DNA from: Coptis chinensis
Taxonomy: Eukaryota; Streptophyta; Magnoliopsida; Ranunculales; Ranunculaceae
DNA: 64,000 bases
Direction of reading: 5' to 3'
Assembly: GCA_015680905.1 (NCBI GenBank)
Contig: CM027381.1
Coordinates: 55,060,501 to 55,124,500, forward strand
How positions within the stretch are numbered: the stretch's first letter is position 1; each line of letters starts with the position of its first letter. Below the pieces are notes generated by a model, which saw only the letters and a list, made by a program, of their open reading frames with translations, was not told where the DNA came from and made no database searches. Both the position numbers and the translations under genes were made by a program. Below, one piece after another: positions 34,100 through 45,433 of the stretch.

Positions 34100-37000
34100 C
34101 AAGGTATGGTCAGAATTGCTCTGTTTGTACCCAAAAACTCTCATTGACTGTGTAAGTCTTCCAAATCAAGCTCTTGGAGACTGTTTCAGGCCATACAAAG
34201 CCTTATTCAGTTTACACCTTCCCAACATCTTTGGAATGGTTCTTCCACACCTTAAGGCATATCCATGTATACTTCTTCCTCCAAATTCCCATTTAGGAAT
34301 GCATTCTCCACATCAAGCTGGTGCAAGGGTCAATCTTTATTTGCTGCAAGTGAAATTAAAATTTGGACCGTATTGATTTTTTCCACAGGTGCGAAAGTCT
34401 CCTCATAATCAATTCCATAACGCTGTGTGTATCTCTTGGCAACCAATCTCGCCTTATATCTATTAATAGTTCCATCTACATTAAGCTTCACAGTAAACAC
34501 CCAACGACATCCAACAGTCTTCATTCTAACAGGCATATCAACTACCTCCCATGTTACATTCTTTTGAAGGGCTTCTAATTCTTCATTCATTGCTTTCTTC
34601 CATTTTGGATCTTTCAAAGTATCTTGCACATTACTAGGAACAAATACAGTAGATAATTGATTTATGACAAGTGCATGTGACTCAGAAAGGCTATGGTTAG
34701 ATATAGAGTTAGCTATAGGATATTTGGCATTGGCTTTGATGTTTGGTTCATATTGTTTCTTAGGAACTCCCTTACTAGCTCTTTGTGATTGTCTAGGTTC
34801 AAGACTTTCTAACCCAACAGATTCATTAATGGTTATAGGAGATACTTGAGGTGGATCATGCTGATCGAGATCTTCAGTTATTGATGTAGAAGGGGAAATG
34901 TCGTGTACTACCGTTTCAAATACCTTCGGCTCGTGTGCTACAGTTTCAGATACATCCAGATCATGTGCTTTTGTCTCTACTGCTACAGGATCAATTTCTG
35001 CTTTAGGAACTTCAAATCGTTCCTCCAAGTGTTCCAATTCCCCAAAGACATCAGGATTCCCTTCACCGTCACTCTCCCCCTGAAGGGAAGATTGGGAAAC
35101 TCCCCCTGAGTAATACGGGTCGGATTCATGGAATGAGACATCAAGAGATATATGCATCTTGTCAGTAATGGGATCATAACACCATACCTATACCCTTTCT
35201 GAAACTCTGCATAACCCACAAAAATACACTTCTTCGCACGAGGATCAAGTTTACTTCGTTCTGGTTGTGGGATATGGACATAAGCTGTACATCCAAACAC
35301 CCGAGGCTCCAAGTTAGGATTCTGATAAGGATTGACAAAAGTGTATGAGAGTTTCTGATAAGGATTCTGGAACTCAATTACCCATGAGGGAGTACGGTTT
35401 ATAACAGAGGCTGCTGATTTCACTGCTTCACCCCAATAGGATCGAGGTACATTCATGCTAAACAAATAAGCACGAACAACTTCCAACAACTGCCTATTCT
35501 TCCGTTATGCTAAACCATTTTGTTGGGGGTTACCAGAATTGGAGGTTTGATGACGAATTCCAATTGACCGGCAAAATTCAAACATGAGGCCATTCACAAA
35601 TTCGCCACCATTATCAGACTGAAAGACCCTGATAGATTGTTGATGCTGTGTCGCTACCATTTTGTAAAAAACAATAAACATCCCATAAACATCACTTTTG
35701 TGTTTTAGTAATGACACCCAAGTCATGCGAGTACAATCATCAATAAAGGTCACATAATAACGAACTCCAGAAAATGAAGAAACTTTGGCAGGACCCCAAA
35801 CATCAGAGTGAATTTTCATAAAAGGAACAGGACATCTATTAATACTTGGTGAATAAGAAATACGGTGGATCTTGGCCAGTTCACAAATGTCACAATGAAA
35901 CTCAGAATCACTAACAACTGAAAATAACTGAGGTTGCAACCTCTTAAGATAACTAAACGAAAGATGACCTAACCGACGATGCCATAACCACACAACTTCT
36001 TTTGCATTCTCGACCCTATTGACCTTATTAGCTTGCCTCAGAGAATTCTTCTGTTCTTCTCTAGTTTCTGTTAAATCCAGATAGTACAGTTTCCCCCTTC
36101 TAACAACATAACCAAGGACTTGTCGAGTCAAAATGTCCTGAAAAATACAAAAGATGGATAGAACGTCACAATACATGCAATTGCTAGAATGATTTGACAA
36201 ACAGATAATAGGTTATAAGCAAGGGATGGAACAACTAAGACAGATTCAAGAGTGGGGGTTTTAGATAACACAATTGAACCTTCTCCGCTAATCAGAGTTG
36301 GAGTACCATCTGCAGTAGAAACAGCGGTTTGAGGTGAAACTCTAAGACTTTCCACAAGGCTAGGGGGGTCATATGGTCAGATGCACCTGAATCAATTATC
36401 CATGTACTATTCGAAATAACCTTACCATTCATACCTGATTGAGTTACATTAGCCGAAACATGGTATGGATGTCCATGGACAGCATTAGCAATGACAGCCT
36501 TGCTTATATTCTTTCGTGACCTCTTTGTGAAGTCCCACCAATCAGGGTAGTCAATCACTTCATAACATCTCTCCTTGCTATGACCCAATTCTCCACAAAC
36601 ACTACACTTTTTATTTGCATAAGGATTGGATTTACCTTTAGGGTGGCGTGAAGGACCAGAGAAACTGGGTGGAGTACTGATCTTGCTATGAACAGCCAAG
36701 ACAGAAGATTCAGTGGATACAGAGCACCCCATAGCTTGTTTCTCCGATTGCACCTTGCGAATGTAAGCATAGCTTTGCTCCAAGGAAAATTTACGCTCCT
36801 TGCGAAGAATCTCTCCACGCACCTGATCATACTCTGAATCCAGTCCACGCAAAAACATATGAACCCGCAATCTGGACATTGTTGACGTCTCATGAACTAC
36901 AACTGCAACATTGCTATTCTGGGATGTCACCTTTTGATCAATCTCCTAGAACATGGCCACCAATTCGTTGTAATAGGAAGGAATAAGTCTCTCATTATGC

Positions 37001-37522
37001 TTCGTTTCAAAGCAATTTGTATTCAATTCAAAAATTCGAGTTTCATCAGAGTCATCATAGAAAGTCTTCTCCACAGGCTCCCAAATGTCTCTTGCAGTAG
37101 GAAGATGAATATATCGATTCATAAGAGAAATCTCCATAGAATCAATAAGCCAACTTTTCACCTCTTCATTATCTGTTGCACAAACTTCATATTCGGACGA
37201 ATTCATATCCGGTTCAACATTTGCGCCAGTCAAAAAACCAATCTTTCCCCTTGCTCCAATACGCATCCGCATGAGAGGAGCCCATATGGTATAGTTGGAC
37301 TCATCTAATGAAAGAGTTTTTGGGAACGCGGAGTGGTCTTGTGGGGTGTAGTGGTGATGAATGCAGATGTTTGAAGAATTGTTATCAGATTCAGCCATTG
37401 TAGGAAAAAAAAAACAAAAAATTTGGGTTTGAGATTTAGGTTTTGGAAAAAAATTGGGTTTGGGATTCAAGGATTCAAGGTTGTAATACGCAGCAGATTT
37501 CAATGGTTTGGCTCTGATACCA

Positions 37523-37793
37523 TGTAAAACTAGAGGATTCAATTCAATTTAGTTGTATATTTACTTGATTGAATTCTAAAGGGGTTACAAGTGTTTATAT
37601 AAAGGTTACAAAACAAATAAACAAAACAGTCGGTGGCTTGAGAAACACGGGGCGCGGGTCGCGCTCTGTTTGTGCTAGAGGAGAGCGTAGGTCGTGCTCT
37701 AGCTACTAAACCTCGGTCATGCCTGAGGCGTAGGTTGCGCTCCATCATTACTTTATCTGAGCGCCAGTCACACTTTATACATGAAAAATAACA
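37523..37793 (-). repeat. Copia 5' LTR
   Basis: This is the partner of 27187-27547, adjoining the Met-tRNA-type primer site at 37507-37522. Confidence 0.9.
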
Positions 37794-38016
37794 TACAGCT
37801 TTCTACACACCTATGGTATAATTACTATTTCAGCAGTTTGATAGTCCATTATCTTTAAGAATTATGACAATCTTTACTTAGGAACAATTAAGGGCTCAAT
37901 TGAAGAAAATTTTGAGAGACTTTGAATCCAAATTCTCTTTCAATGATTTTGAACAAACCTTTAAGATAAATATTCTTCCTACACAATCTATGTATTTTGT
38001 CTTCTTTACATAATAA
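37794..38016. other. Spacer between Copia and Harbinger elements
   Basis: A short AT-rich stretch with no recognised feature. It ends in the TAA target duplication of the Harbinger element. Confidence 0.4.
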
Positions 38017-38426
38017 GAGCATCTTTAGGTGAGATACTATCCTAACATCAAACACCAAATTTTCAATAATTTGGTATTTTTTCATCTTCAGGAGAGACAC
38101 ATGTTGATGAAAACACCAAAAAAACACCAAAGCAAACACCAAATCGGCCAAAATTTGGTGTTTGCTTTGGTATTGTATCAAATCTCTCTCGCTGTTTTGG
38201 AAAACCAACGCGGTTTTTCGAACACCGCATGGGCTTGGGCTAAGCAGTGGCCTTCAATGACACGGTTTTGCGAAAACCGCGCGTTGTTTACAACACCGCG
38301 TGCTCTAAATGAAAAAAATGGACAAAAAACGTCTATATTTTTCTTTCACTATAAATTAAAGCACTCATATAATATGCTTTACACTCACCTCTATTCTCCA
38401 CTCTCTACTTTCTATTCTAAACCACA

Positions 38427-39475
38427 ATGACTAGTGAAGAGTCAAAAACAAAATCTAGAGGGGCTTCATGGATACAAGAAGAAGATGTTGCTCTCACCAA
38501 TAGTTGGCTACAAGTTAGTCAAGATGGTGTAGTAGGAAATGAGCAAAAGTCAAACGAATTTTGGAGTAGGATTCTAAATACATTTCATGCAAATCTAGGA
38601 ATAGTGACCGAACACAACTTCACATGCATGAAACACCGTTGGACTCTCATTTAAGCTAACATCAACAAGTTCCATGCTATTCTTTCTAAGATTCAAGCAT
38701 CTCCTCCAAGTGGCTATAATGACAATATGAATATTGTAAGTATTTACTTTTTATTTGTTATTTTGATTCACAAATACATTTTTCAATTCTAATTTAGTTT
38801 TTTCTTAATTGGTAGGTTGAGGAAGCAATAAATGCATATGGGATGCATAATGGGGTTTGGAAGTGGATGCAATGCTATAATATGGTGAAAGACTCACCCA
38901 AATGGAAGAGGCTACAATTGAGAAATGAATTGCGACCCACAAAAAAGTCGAAGTCAAACAATAGGGAAGGAGGTTCATCAGTTCCAATATCAACTGCGAC
39001 AACTCAACCAATGGATTATGATCCACACCAAGTTGATGGGCTTGAGGATATGCCTATTGGAAAGAAATAAGAAAATAGAAGAAGACAAAAAGATAAAGAA
39101 GAAGGTGATTCTAAACTGGAGGAATCCGCTAAGAAACTTGATAATTTTCTTGTAGAACTTTCTAAAACCACCAAAGAAGGCAATTAATTGGAAGCTCAAA
39201 GACAATTGAAGAAAGATGAGATGGAATCCGAAAAACTTCAATTGAAAAAAAATGCGATGGATTGGAAGATCCAAATCCAAAAAGAAAAACTTCAATTGAA
39301 GAAAGATGCGCTCCGAGTTCGAGAAGATGAAAATGATGCTAAAATACTAGGAATGAAATTAGAAGGATTACCCAAAGATGAGCGCGAAATTTGGCAACTC
39401 AAAAAGACATAAATTTTACAAAAAATGAATAATCGAGTTGCCAATATCACTGGTAGTAGTCAAAGTAGTGCATAG
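38427..39475 (+). pseudogene. Harbinger ORF1, Myb/SANT-like DNA-binding protein
   Basis: Two exons, 38427-38735 and 38816-39475, share one frame. Exon 1 begins MTSEESKTKSRGASWIQEED, followed by TNSWL and FWSRI, a trihelix/SANT-like tryptophan pattern typical of PIF-element ORF1 proteins and their plant relatives. Exon 2 has a K/E-rich coiled-coil tail (KKDEMESEKLQLKK). In-frame stops at 38652-38654, 39068-39070, 39186-39188 and 39410-39412 break it. In active elements this protein works with the transposase to bind the ends and carry it to the nucleus. The reading frame is otherwise well kept. Confidence 0.75.
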
Positions 39476-39790
39476 TCTAAATGATTTACTTTCTGCTTAT
39501 GTCTTTTAATTTATGACGTACTTTAATTTGAGTTTGTATTTTAATTTTAATTATAATGTACTTTAATTGAATATTTTCTTTTAATTTGAGTTACCTTAAT
39601 TTAAAATTGATACTTTTTATCATTCTAAAAAATATTCGGCAGAGTCTACTTTGTATTTTCAAAATTCTCATATACACACATCCGTTCATAAAACCACAAA
39701 TACATTGAAATAAACTTGGAATACAAATACATATAAATTGAAACGATAAATAAACACAAAGTCCAAATTAAGTCCAAATAGAAATAGAAA

Positions 39791-42700
39791 TCAACGCTGA
39801 CCACACCGCCCACGCCTACTCCACAAATGCTTGACCAAGTCATTCTTCAATCTATCATGAACAACTTTTGAACGAACCCTCTCGACGCCAGATGCCCAAC
39901 GAGATAGAACAAAGTAGCGTTCATCTTCAGATGCACCTTCTCTACTTGGCATTTCATAATCAGGAATATACTGCGGGATATCCGTTTCACGTTTCATCTT
40001 CCACAATCATATTGTGTAAAATGATGCAAGCCCTCATAACAGTAGCCATGGTCTCCAAATACCATAACCTGCACGGATTCACTAAAATAGCCCAACGCGA
40101 CTACAATATACCAAACGCCCGCTCTATGTCTTTTCTAGCAGCTTCTTGCTTCTTTGCAAAATATTTGTCTTGTGCAACAGTCGGCTTAGAAATCGTTTGA
40201 ATCAAGGTGGCATAATTATGATATATACCGTTAGCCAAGTAATAGCCCATATCATAATTATGTTGTCACACTCCGAATTTCGACAAAATCAGAAAAACAA
40301 TATTTGTTCCCGACTCTTCAATTTTCGAGGTGTGATGCACTCTCCACTTCCAAAAACCCACATCTATTTAATTATTCTAATAATTTGAAACCAATAAAAT
40401 TCTAAATAAACAAAAGACCTCTTCATTACAAAAATTCACAAATCTAATTAAGTTACAAATCTCCTTTCAACAACTCTTTAATTATAATTACAACGGAAAA
40501 TACAAAACAACATTGTCTCAATTAAAATCTATTGCACCTCAAGGGAAAACAAAACATATCCTGTAATAAGACGCTAACGCGAACCACAAGGGCAATCCAC
40601 CTTCTTGAACACTAATCCTGTTAAGACTTATCAATTGGGTTCATTTTATGAACACACCCGATAAGCAAACATGCAAATCGGGTCAGCATTATAAACAATA
40701 CTGGTATGAGTAGCCGTAAAATACAAATCATACTTATACATATACATACCCACTCAATAAGGCAGTTAGTTCCTCCACCGAGGTGCCTGAACTTACAACG
40801 ACTAATACAACGTTCCTAGCTACAATAATTAAGGTAGATAGTTCCTCCACTGATGTGCCTTAACTTCAAACCGTACTAGATCAACTACATCTAATAATAA
40901 AAGAACAAAACTAAAACTTACTCTATACTTACACGGGTGTAAGCCTAATCACAGAGTGGGTCACACCTGCATCAATAATCAATTCAACCCACCCTTCTGC
41001 AAACCATTATGAACGCAACATAAATTACAATAAATTATTTATTATAGATTTAATGTACACTTTGATATATCATCACCATTATTGTTTAGAGTTTTTTCAA
41101 GTGTTCCTAGAATCACGTCGTCTCTATGTTTTACCTAGTTTCTCTGGCTATCACAATCGCTTCCCAACCGAACATGTACATCCACATGCCTCTGCTCACA
41201 TAATGAACCACTCCGTGCGTAATTACCCTAAACGGGATATCGCATACCAGGTAACTCCCACACGAACGTCATTACGTGGGTACTGCCACTATTCGGCACA
41301 AAATATCACGCGTCTCTTTCTAATTTTGTGAACGAGATAATCAAGCCAATATTCGGCTACGATTGCCCTACACATGGGTCAATCAACATTTTATACGCCC
41401 TATACAAGGGCCAATCATATTACGTACGCGCTATACAAGGGGCTAATCACATGAGTTGTGGTAGTTAGGTTCTAGGATTTTCGTTACGTAATTTATTCAA
41501 ATTTATGTCTATCTCTTAAAATTTCAACCTCGTCACGTGTCAATAAATCATTTCACTAAACCACAATATTTAGAAATATCTCCATGCATCTTATAACAAA
41601 TTTCATTCTTTCACGTGCCAAATAAATAATTACACCAAACCACAAGATTTAGAATTATCACAATGCATCTCATGACCAGAAGAATCCTTTAACTTGTCAA
41701 TGTAAAGTCCAACGAAATATTTCCATTTAAACATATCTCAAATTTATCCAAAGACATTTTCATGCTATTGCATAGCAACTCAATCGTAAATATAACGCCA
41801 ACCTTATTTACGTAATCATTCCTCAAAAATGTTACATAGAGGACGCACACCTTAAGATCACAATGATATTATATCATAATGCAATATAACACATCATGAC
41901 ATTGGTAATTGATTAATATATCATATTTTAAATATATTGAACAATCATAAAAAGTATTGCATATCACTATATAACATTTATTACCAAAACTTTAATATTT
42001 ACAACAATGCCATCAAGGCTTAGAAGAACTATAGTAACCTCATTAATGATCACAATGCTACAGTAACAATACACATCATAAAAAATGCTACAGTATATTT
42101 ACTATTGATACAATATGTGCTACAATACACCAGTATATGTACTATTGCTACAATACACGCTACAGTAATAGTATTTTAATTATTTATCACCATGCTACAG
42201 TACGCGTTACAGTAACAATATCCTAACTTTTTTTCATTGCTACAGTACGAGCTATAGTACATATTCATAGAAAAGTTAGACTATAGTGCAAATTCATATA
42301 TAGTATTTCATAAAAACAATATGATTAATTTAAAAAGTTTCGCAAACATAATAGCATGCGTTAACTAAAAAAAAATCAATCATATAATCATGTTCTCATT
42401 CACGCACAACAACAAACAAAACATTTTTTCTATAATACCAATTTAATATATGTTACCACACAAAAATAATAGATACTCACTAATACAATTTCATTCATAT
42501 TATTTTCTCCCTTTTACATTATTCAACGTTAATATCTAATATGCAATATTTAATAGATTCATGTAATTAAATGCAAATCTATATATAAAGCAACCGTTTC
42601 ATGACTATGATGCAAACACTAATTTTTAACGTTCCAAGTACCAATATAAAATACTCACAATATTTTTTTTTAATTAATTAATCGCAATTTAGAATCAACA

Positions 42701-42858
42701 ACTAAATAATTGAAAATAACAAATTAGTGAGGTCAACTCACCTTTTCTTCTAGTGAAAGAACAATAAGAAAAAGAACATCACTCCACGTAGATCCAAGAA
42801 AACCCCAAGAAATACTAAACAACGAAAAACTCCAAGAAAATACCAAGCATAGAAGTAT

Positions 42859-42928
<70 letters not shown>

Positions 42929-44220
42929 CCCCTTCTTCTTCTTTCTTTTAGATCTAAAACAAACTCAAAACATTTTCATATTTACAAATTCTCTACACAT
43001 TTTCTTTTAAAATAAAAACCTTACTCTCTCCACAAATTATAGACATTTTTTTTTTTTCTCATCAAAGTCTTTCCATATTTTCTTCCATAAATTATGAACT
43101 TATTCTCTCCATATTTCCTTATTAATAAAATCTCTACACATTATTTTAAAACTTAAAAACTTTTCTATTAAACCATTTTCAAACCAAACAAACTATTTTC
43201 CCTTTTTTTTCCCCTCCTTTCTCTTTCTATCAAAAAGTCAAACCAAATTTTCTAGCCTATTGACCATGCATTAAATATCAAATCCAAAAATATTAAATAT
43301 TGTAAAAATAATAATGTAGAAAAAAAAACAAGGGTTTTACATCTGTCCATTCACAGTGTAGTTACAATGAATAACTTCATTATTGACTATATCATCAAAC
43401 ATTGGTGAGCGGTTAAGCACATTAAGATTATTGTGAGAACTCACCATTCTAAAAAAAGCATGCCAAATCCATGTGTCACGAGAGGCAACTGCCTCCAAAA
43501 TCACTGTTAGTTTATGCACATGGCCAATGTGAGACCATTGCCACGCGGATGGGCAATTCTTCTATTGCCAGTGCATGTAATCAATGCTTCCTAGCATTCC
43601 AGGCCATCTGCGTTCCTCAGATTCTTCAAGTAAACGCTGAATATCTGCAGCATTTATTTGGTTTGCGCAAGTATTTACTTCCAAAAATTATAATAATTCC
43701 ATCATAGAAATAGCGCATGCATTCACGAACAGTTGGCTCAGTAACATGTAACATGTCATCTACTAGATCAGTTGGAAACCCATAAGCAAGCATTCGTATA
43801 GTATCAATTACTTTGATTTTTGGGTGAATCACAAACTTACCAGCATTATTAATTTTTTGTTAAAAATATGGTACATTATGGTTAAGATGATTGAAAATAC
43901 GAGTAAACAACAACTCACCCATACGAAATCGGCGTTGAAAATCGTGGTCAATGAATATAGAATTTGCGCTGAAGTAGTTAGCATTTATATGAGCAAGTGT
44001 TGCCTTGTACTGACGATTCTTGCATTTTCTTCCTTTCTTCGAACCACCATGTGGTTTATAAGAAGACTCCACTTCTTGTTGACGCAATAAACCCAGACAA
44101 TGTTGAACCAAAGGTAGAGCAATAGTCACTAATTTTTTACGAGTTTTAATTGCAGTGTTATCATTTGAAGAGCTCGAGCTCGATGAATAAGAAGAAAATG
44201 AATCAGAAAAGATGAATGAT
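39791..44220 (-). pseudogene. Harbinger DDE transposase (HARBI1/ALP1-like), interrupted
   Basis: The N-terminal part (44129-43860: RRFRMGELLFTRIFNHL) leads to a helical domain (43832-43626: IRMLAYGFPTDLVDDML, VRECMRYFYDG). The catalytic core begins near 43610 (WPGMLGSIDYMHW, first Asp) and reaches ILEAVASRDTWIWHAFFRMV and NVLNRSPMFDD by 43370. The usual NDINVL second Asp reads NNLNVL, so that catalytic residue is lost. A solo LTR splits the gene here. The rest resumes at 40263 with YDMGYYLA-like sequence, RKDIERAFGIL (Glu of the triad), then a stop and ETMATVMRACIILHNMIVED, and ends at 39791. Several other stops and frame shifts are present, so it is inactive. Confidence 0.85.
40264..43341 (+). 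mobile_element. Solo LTR, Gypsy (Tekay/Del-like) type, ~3.1 kb
   Basis: It starts TGTCACACTCCGAATTTCG, like the ends of Tekay/Del-type chromovirus LTRs (family call from memory), and ends TTTTACA. The flanks TATGT and TCTGT agree at four of five bases and cut the Harbinger transposase exactly where the two protein parts meet. No internal retroelement genes are found, so it is a solo LTR left by recombination. Inside are a poly-T run (about 42867-42928), a cluster of GCTACAGTA(C/T) words (42050-42260), and a pair of similar AGTTCCTCCACxGAxGTGCCT segments (40769, 40840). It is a fossil, younger than the Harbinger insertion. Confidence 0.8.
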
Positions 44221-44561
44221 CAATAGAAAAATCATCAAGAGTTTCGGTAGGTTTTTTTTTGTTTTGCTAAGGAGATGAGTTTAGGATTAGAGGGAACATG
44301 AAAAATGAATAGAGCTACGCAGAAAACACAGGTTAAAAGATTATAGCACACGGTTTCTGGAAAACCGCGTGGGCTTGGGCTTCTGTGGTGCAGTTTTGCG
44401 AAAGCTGCGTGGGCTATACGGCGCGGTTTATCCAAAACTGCATCATTTGATGTCAACTATTTGATATCGATCTTGAAGTTGGTTGGTGTTTTTTTGGTTT
44501 GGTATTTGGTTTGGTTCAAATATTTGGTGTTTTATTGGTTTCTCTCTTAAAGATGCTCTAA

Positions 44562-45341
44562 GGTTACATGTAATCAAATTGATTCGCTTATATAGTCGAG
44601 ACTCAGATGTGAAGGACAAGTATTTCATTTAGAATGTGGGGGTTTTCTAATAATATTTTCCCCATTAAACTTTCAAAACTTCTTTCCTAAACAACTGAAG
44701 ATTGAAACTTTTGGGGCCATTGAAGAATCAGGGTTTTGTTTTGGAACCATGTTGTGCCATTTGCTAACAATTCTGAACTTGGAAAAAAAAATTAAAATCC
44801 AATGACCATTGATGACTTAGGAAAAAACAAACCATGTTGTGCCATTTGCTCACAATTCTAAACTTGAAAAAAAAATTAAAATCCAATGACCATTGATGAC
44901 TTAGGAAAAAAAAAATCCCATGACCTATTAAAGAGGTTCAATTTAAAACAACTTTCCTTAAACATCCAGTTTCAAACCAACCTATGATCCATTAAATAGG
45001 TTCAATATAAAGTAAAATGACACAATTCCTCACAAATCCATATTTAAACAAACCCCATTGTAAGAATTAGCTGCTCTTTGGTGTTGTCCCCCTGGGGTGC
45101 GATCCACTATTAAAGACTGCAACCTTTTTTTCAACAGCCTTCTGCTGTTCTTAAACAATTTTAGAGCATATTTGGTGGTGTGCAACTGAATCTTTGAAAA
45201 AATACTTGGTTGAACACAAAGACGTTTTCTTCCACCTGTTCTTGGATCAGAACCTTGGTTTGTATTTCCATCTGAAAAATATTGGGAGTCCAAAGAGATA
45301 CATGACTTCTTTAACATATCCGATCCTTACAAAAAAAATAT
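44562..45341. other. Spacer with a tandem duplication and an unidentified ORF
   Basis: Positions about 44743-44826 and 44829-44911 are tandem copies (ACCATGTTGTGCCATTTGCT, ... CCATTGATGACTTAGG). A 95-codon minus-strand ORF (45317-45030) is basic (KLFKNSRRLLKKRLQSL) and I do not recognise it; it could be chance or part of a lost gene. Confidence 0.4.
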
Positions 45342-45433
45342 AGGTTAACGAGTTTTTTTTTTTTGGTAGGTAAGCGGGGTTTTTAACGAGGTCCCCTACC
45401 CCATTCCATTAAAATAAAAGTAATGATAGCTTG

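Larger units (their letters stand above)
27187..37793 (-). mobile_element. Ty1/Copia LTR retrotransposon, broken, with a nested LTR element
   Basis: LTRs lie at 27187-27547 and 37523-37793, both TG...CA. On the minus strand a primer site beginning TGGTATCAGAGCC (initiator Met tRNA type) follows the 5' LTR at 37523, and a purine tract precedes the 3' LTR near 27575. Parts in order: gag (about 37450-36700), zinc knuckle (CSVCGELGHSKERC, about 36600), protease (WIIDSGASDHM, about 36400), integrase (about 35990-35480), reverse transcriptase (from about 34620, resuming at about 28570 after the insert) and RNase H (to about 27884). It is a broken fossil with several disruptions. The two LTRs differ clearly, so it is older than the element nested in it. 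No matching target duplication is seen. Confidence 0.9.
38017..44558. mobile_element. PIF/Harbinger DNA transposon, full length in outline, decayed
   Basis: The terminal inverted repeats are GAGCATCTTTAGGTGAGA (left) and GAGCATCTTTAAGAGAGA (right, complement). A TAA target duplication flanks it (38014-38016 and 44559-44561), as PIF/Harbinger requires. Subterminal regions at both ends share ACCGCGTGGGCTTGGGCT-like words in inverted order. It carries the family's usual two genes in opposite orientation: a Myb/SANT-like ORF1 (+) and a DDE transposase (-). A 3.1-kb solo LTR interrupts the transposase. Without that insert it would be about 3.46 kb. Confidence 0.92.
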
